The position numbers and the translations under genes are program-made. The notes under the pieces were generated by a model. It saw nothing but the letters and a program-made list of their open reading frames with translations, searched no databases and was not told the origin of the DNA. DNA of 64,000 bases from Prorocentrum cordatum (Eukaryota > Sar > Dinophyceae > Prorocentrales > Prorocentraceae): contig CAUYUJ010015959.1 of assembly GCA_963575745.1 (NCBI GenBank), positions 164,503 to 228,502 on the forward strand, in the 5' to 3' direction. Shown piece by piece: positions 64,000 to 64,000 of this stretch; positions within the stretch are counted from its first letter, which is position 1, and each line of letters starts with the position of its first letter.

Positions 64000-64000
64000 G

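Overview
The window looks like nuclear DNA of a dinoflagellate, close in style to Symbiodiniaceae, Polarella or Prorocentrum. The grounds are a tyrosine-recombinase (YR) retroelement and a Ty1/copia-type pol of kinds I know from dinoflagellates, introns whose best donors include GC and whose two ends repeat the same AG|G motif, relics of the dinoflagellate trans-spliced leader, high GC, and a very large load of simple repeats. No bacterial operon, rRNA, tRNA or CRISPR array is visible.

Layout. 1-9.8 kb: an 8-bp tandem array, a 1.1-kb dispersed repeat, then short and long exons of one to three hypothetical genes (1935-5026, 5336-8851, 9262-9787). Their introns are full of (GGA)n/(TCC)n. 10-15.6 kb: an 11-bp satellite, a broken gene of a dinoflagellate repeat family (11201-13745, probably a transposase), and a decayed methyltransferase-like gene. 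15.6-23.9 kb: microsatellites, a small multi-exon gene with a Cys-rich end, second copies of the 1.1-kb repeat and of the 8-bp array, and a tandem duplication. 23.87-30.51 kb: a complete but mutated YR retroelement with split direct repeats (A1 - ORFs - B1 A2 B2). It encodes gag-like proteins, RT, RNase H, a tyrosine recombinase and, unusually, a cytosine-C5-methyltransferase-like domain. 31-34.4 kb: three minisatellites with units of 77, 6 and 73 bp. 34.4-49 kb: no gene I can support. 49-55.1 kb: more repeats.

55.2-64 kb is the most unusual part. On the + strand a copia-type Gag is followed by a 1156-residue frame that ends in a Tpt1/KptA-like RNA 2'-phosphotransferase domain, and then by a further ORF. 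On the - strand a copia pol (RT-RNase H), which runs off the window, converges on it so that the two 3' ends overlap by 20 bp. Scattered through the + strand element are 18 copies of a 14-nt hairpin: a 5-bp stem, mostly GC...GC, closed by a GNRA tetraloop. The stems co-vary and the loop is always on the sense strand. Two more lie in the - strand pol, again with GNRA on its sense strand. All 16 hairpins that fall in open frames of the + element are read in one phase and encode G-(N/D)-x-(P/Q/R). A spliced-leader relic sits just 5' of the Gag.

The window is therefore mostly mobile and repetitive DNA with a few host-like genes. The YR and copia elements carry nonsense codons and frameshifts, so the copies here are probably inactive even if their families are not.
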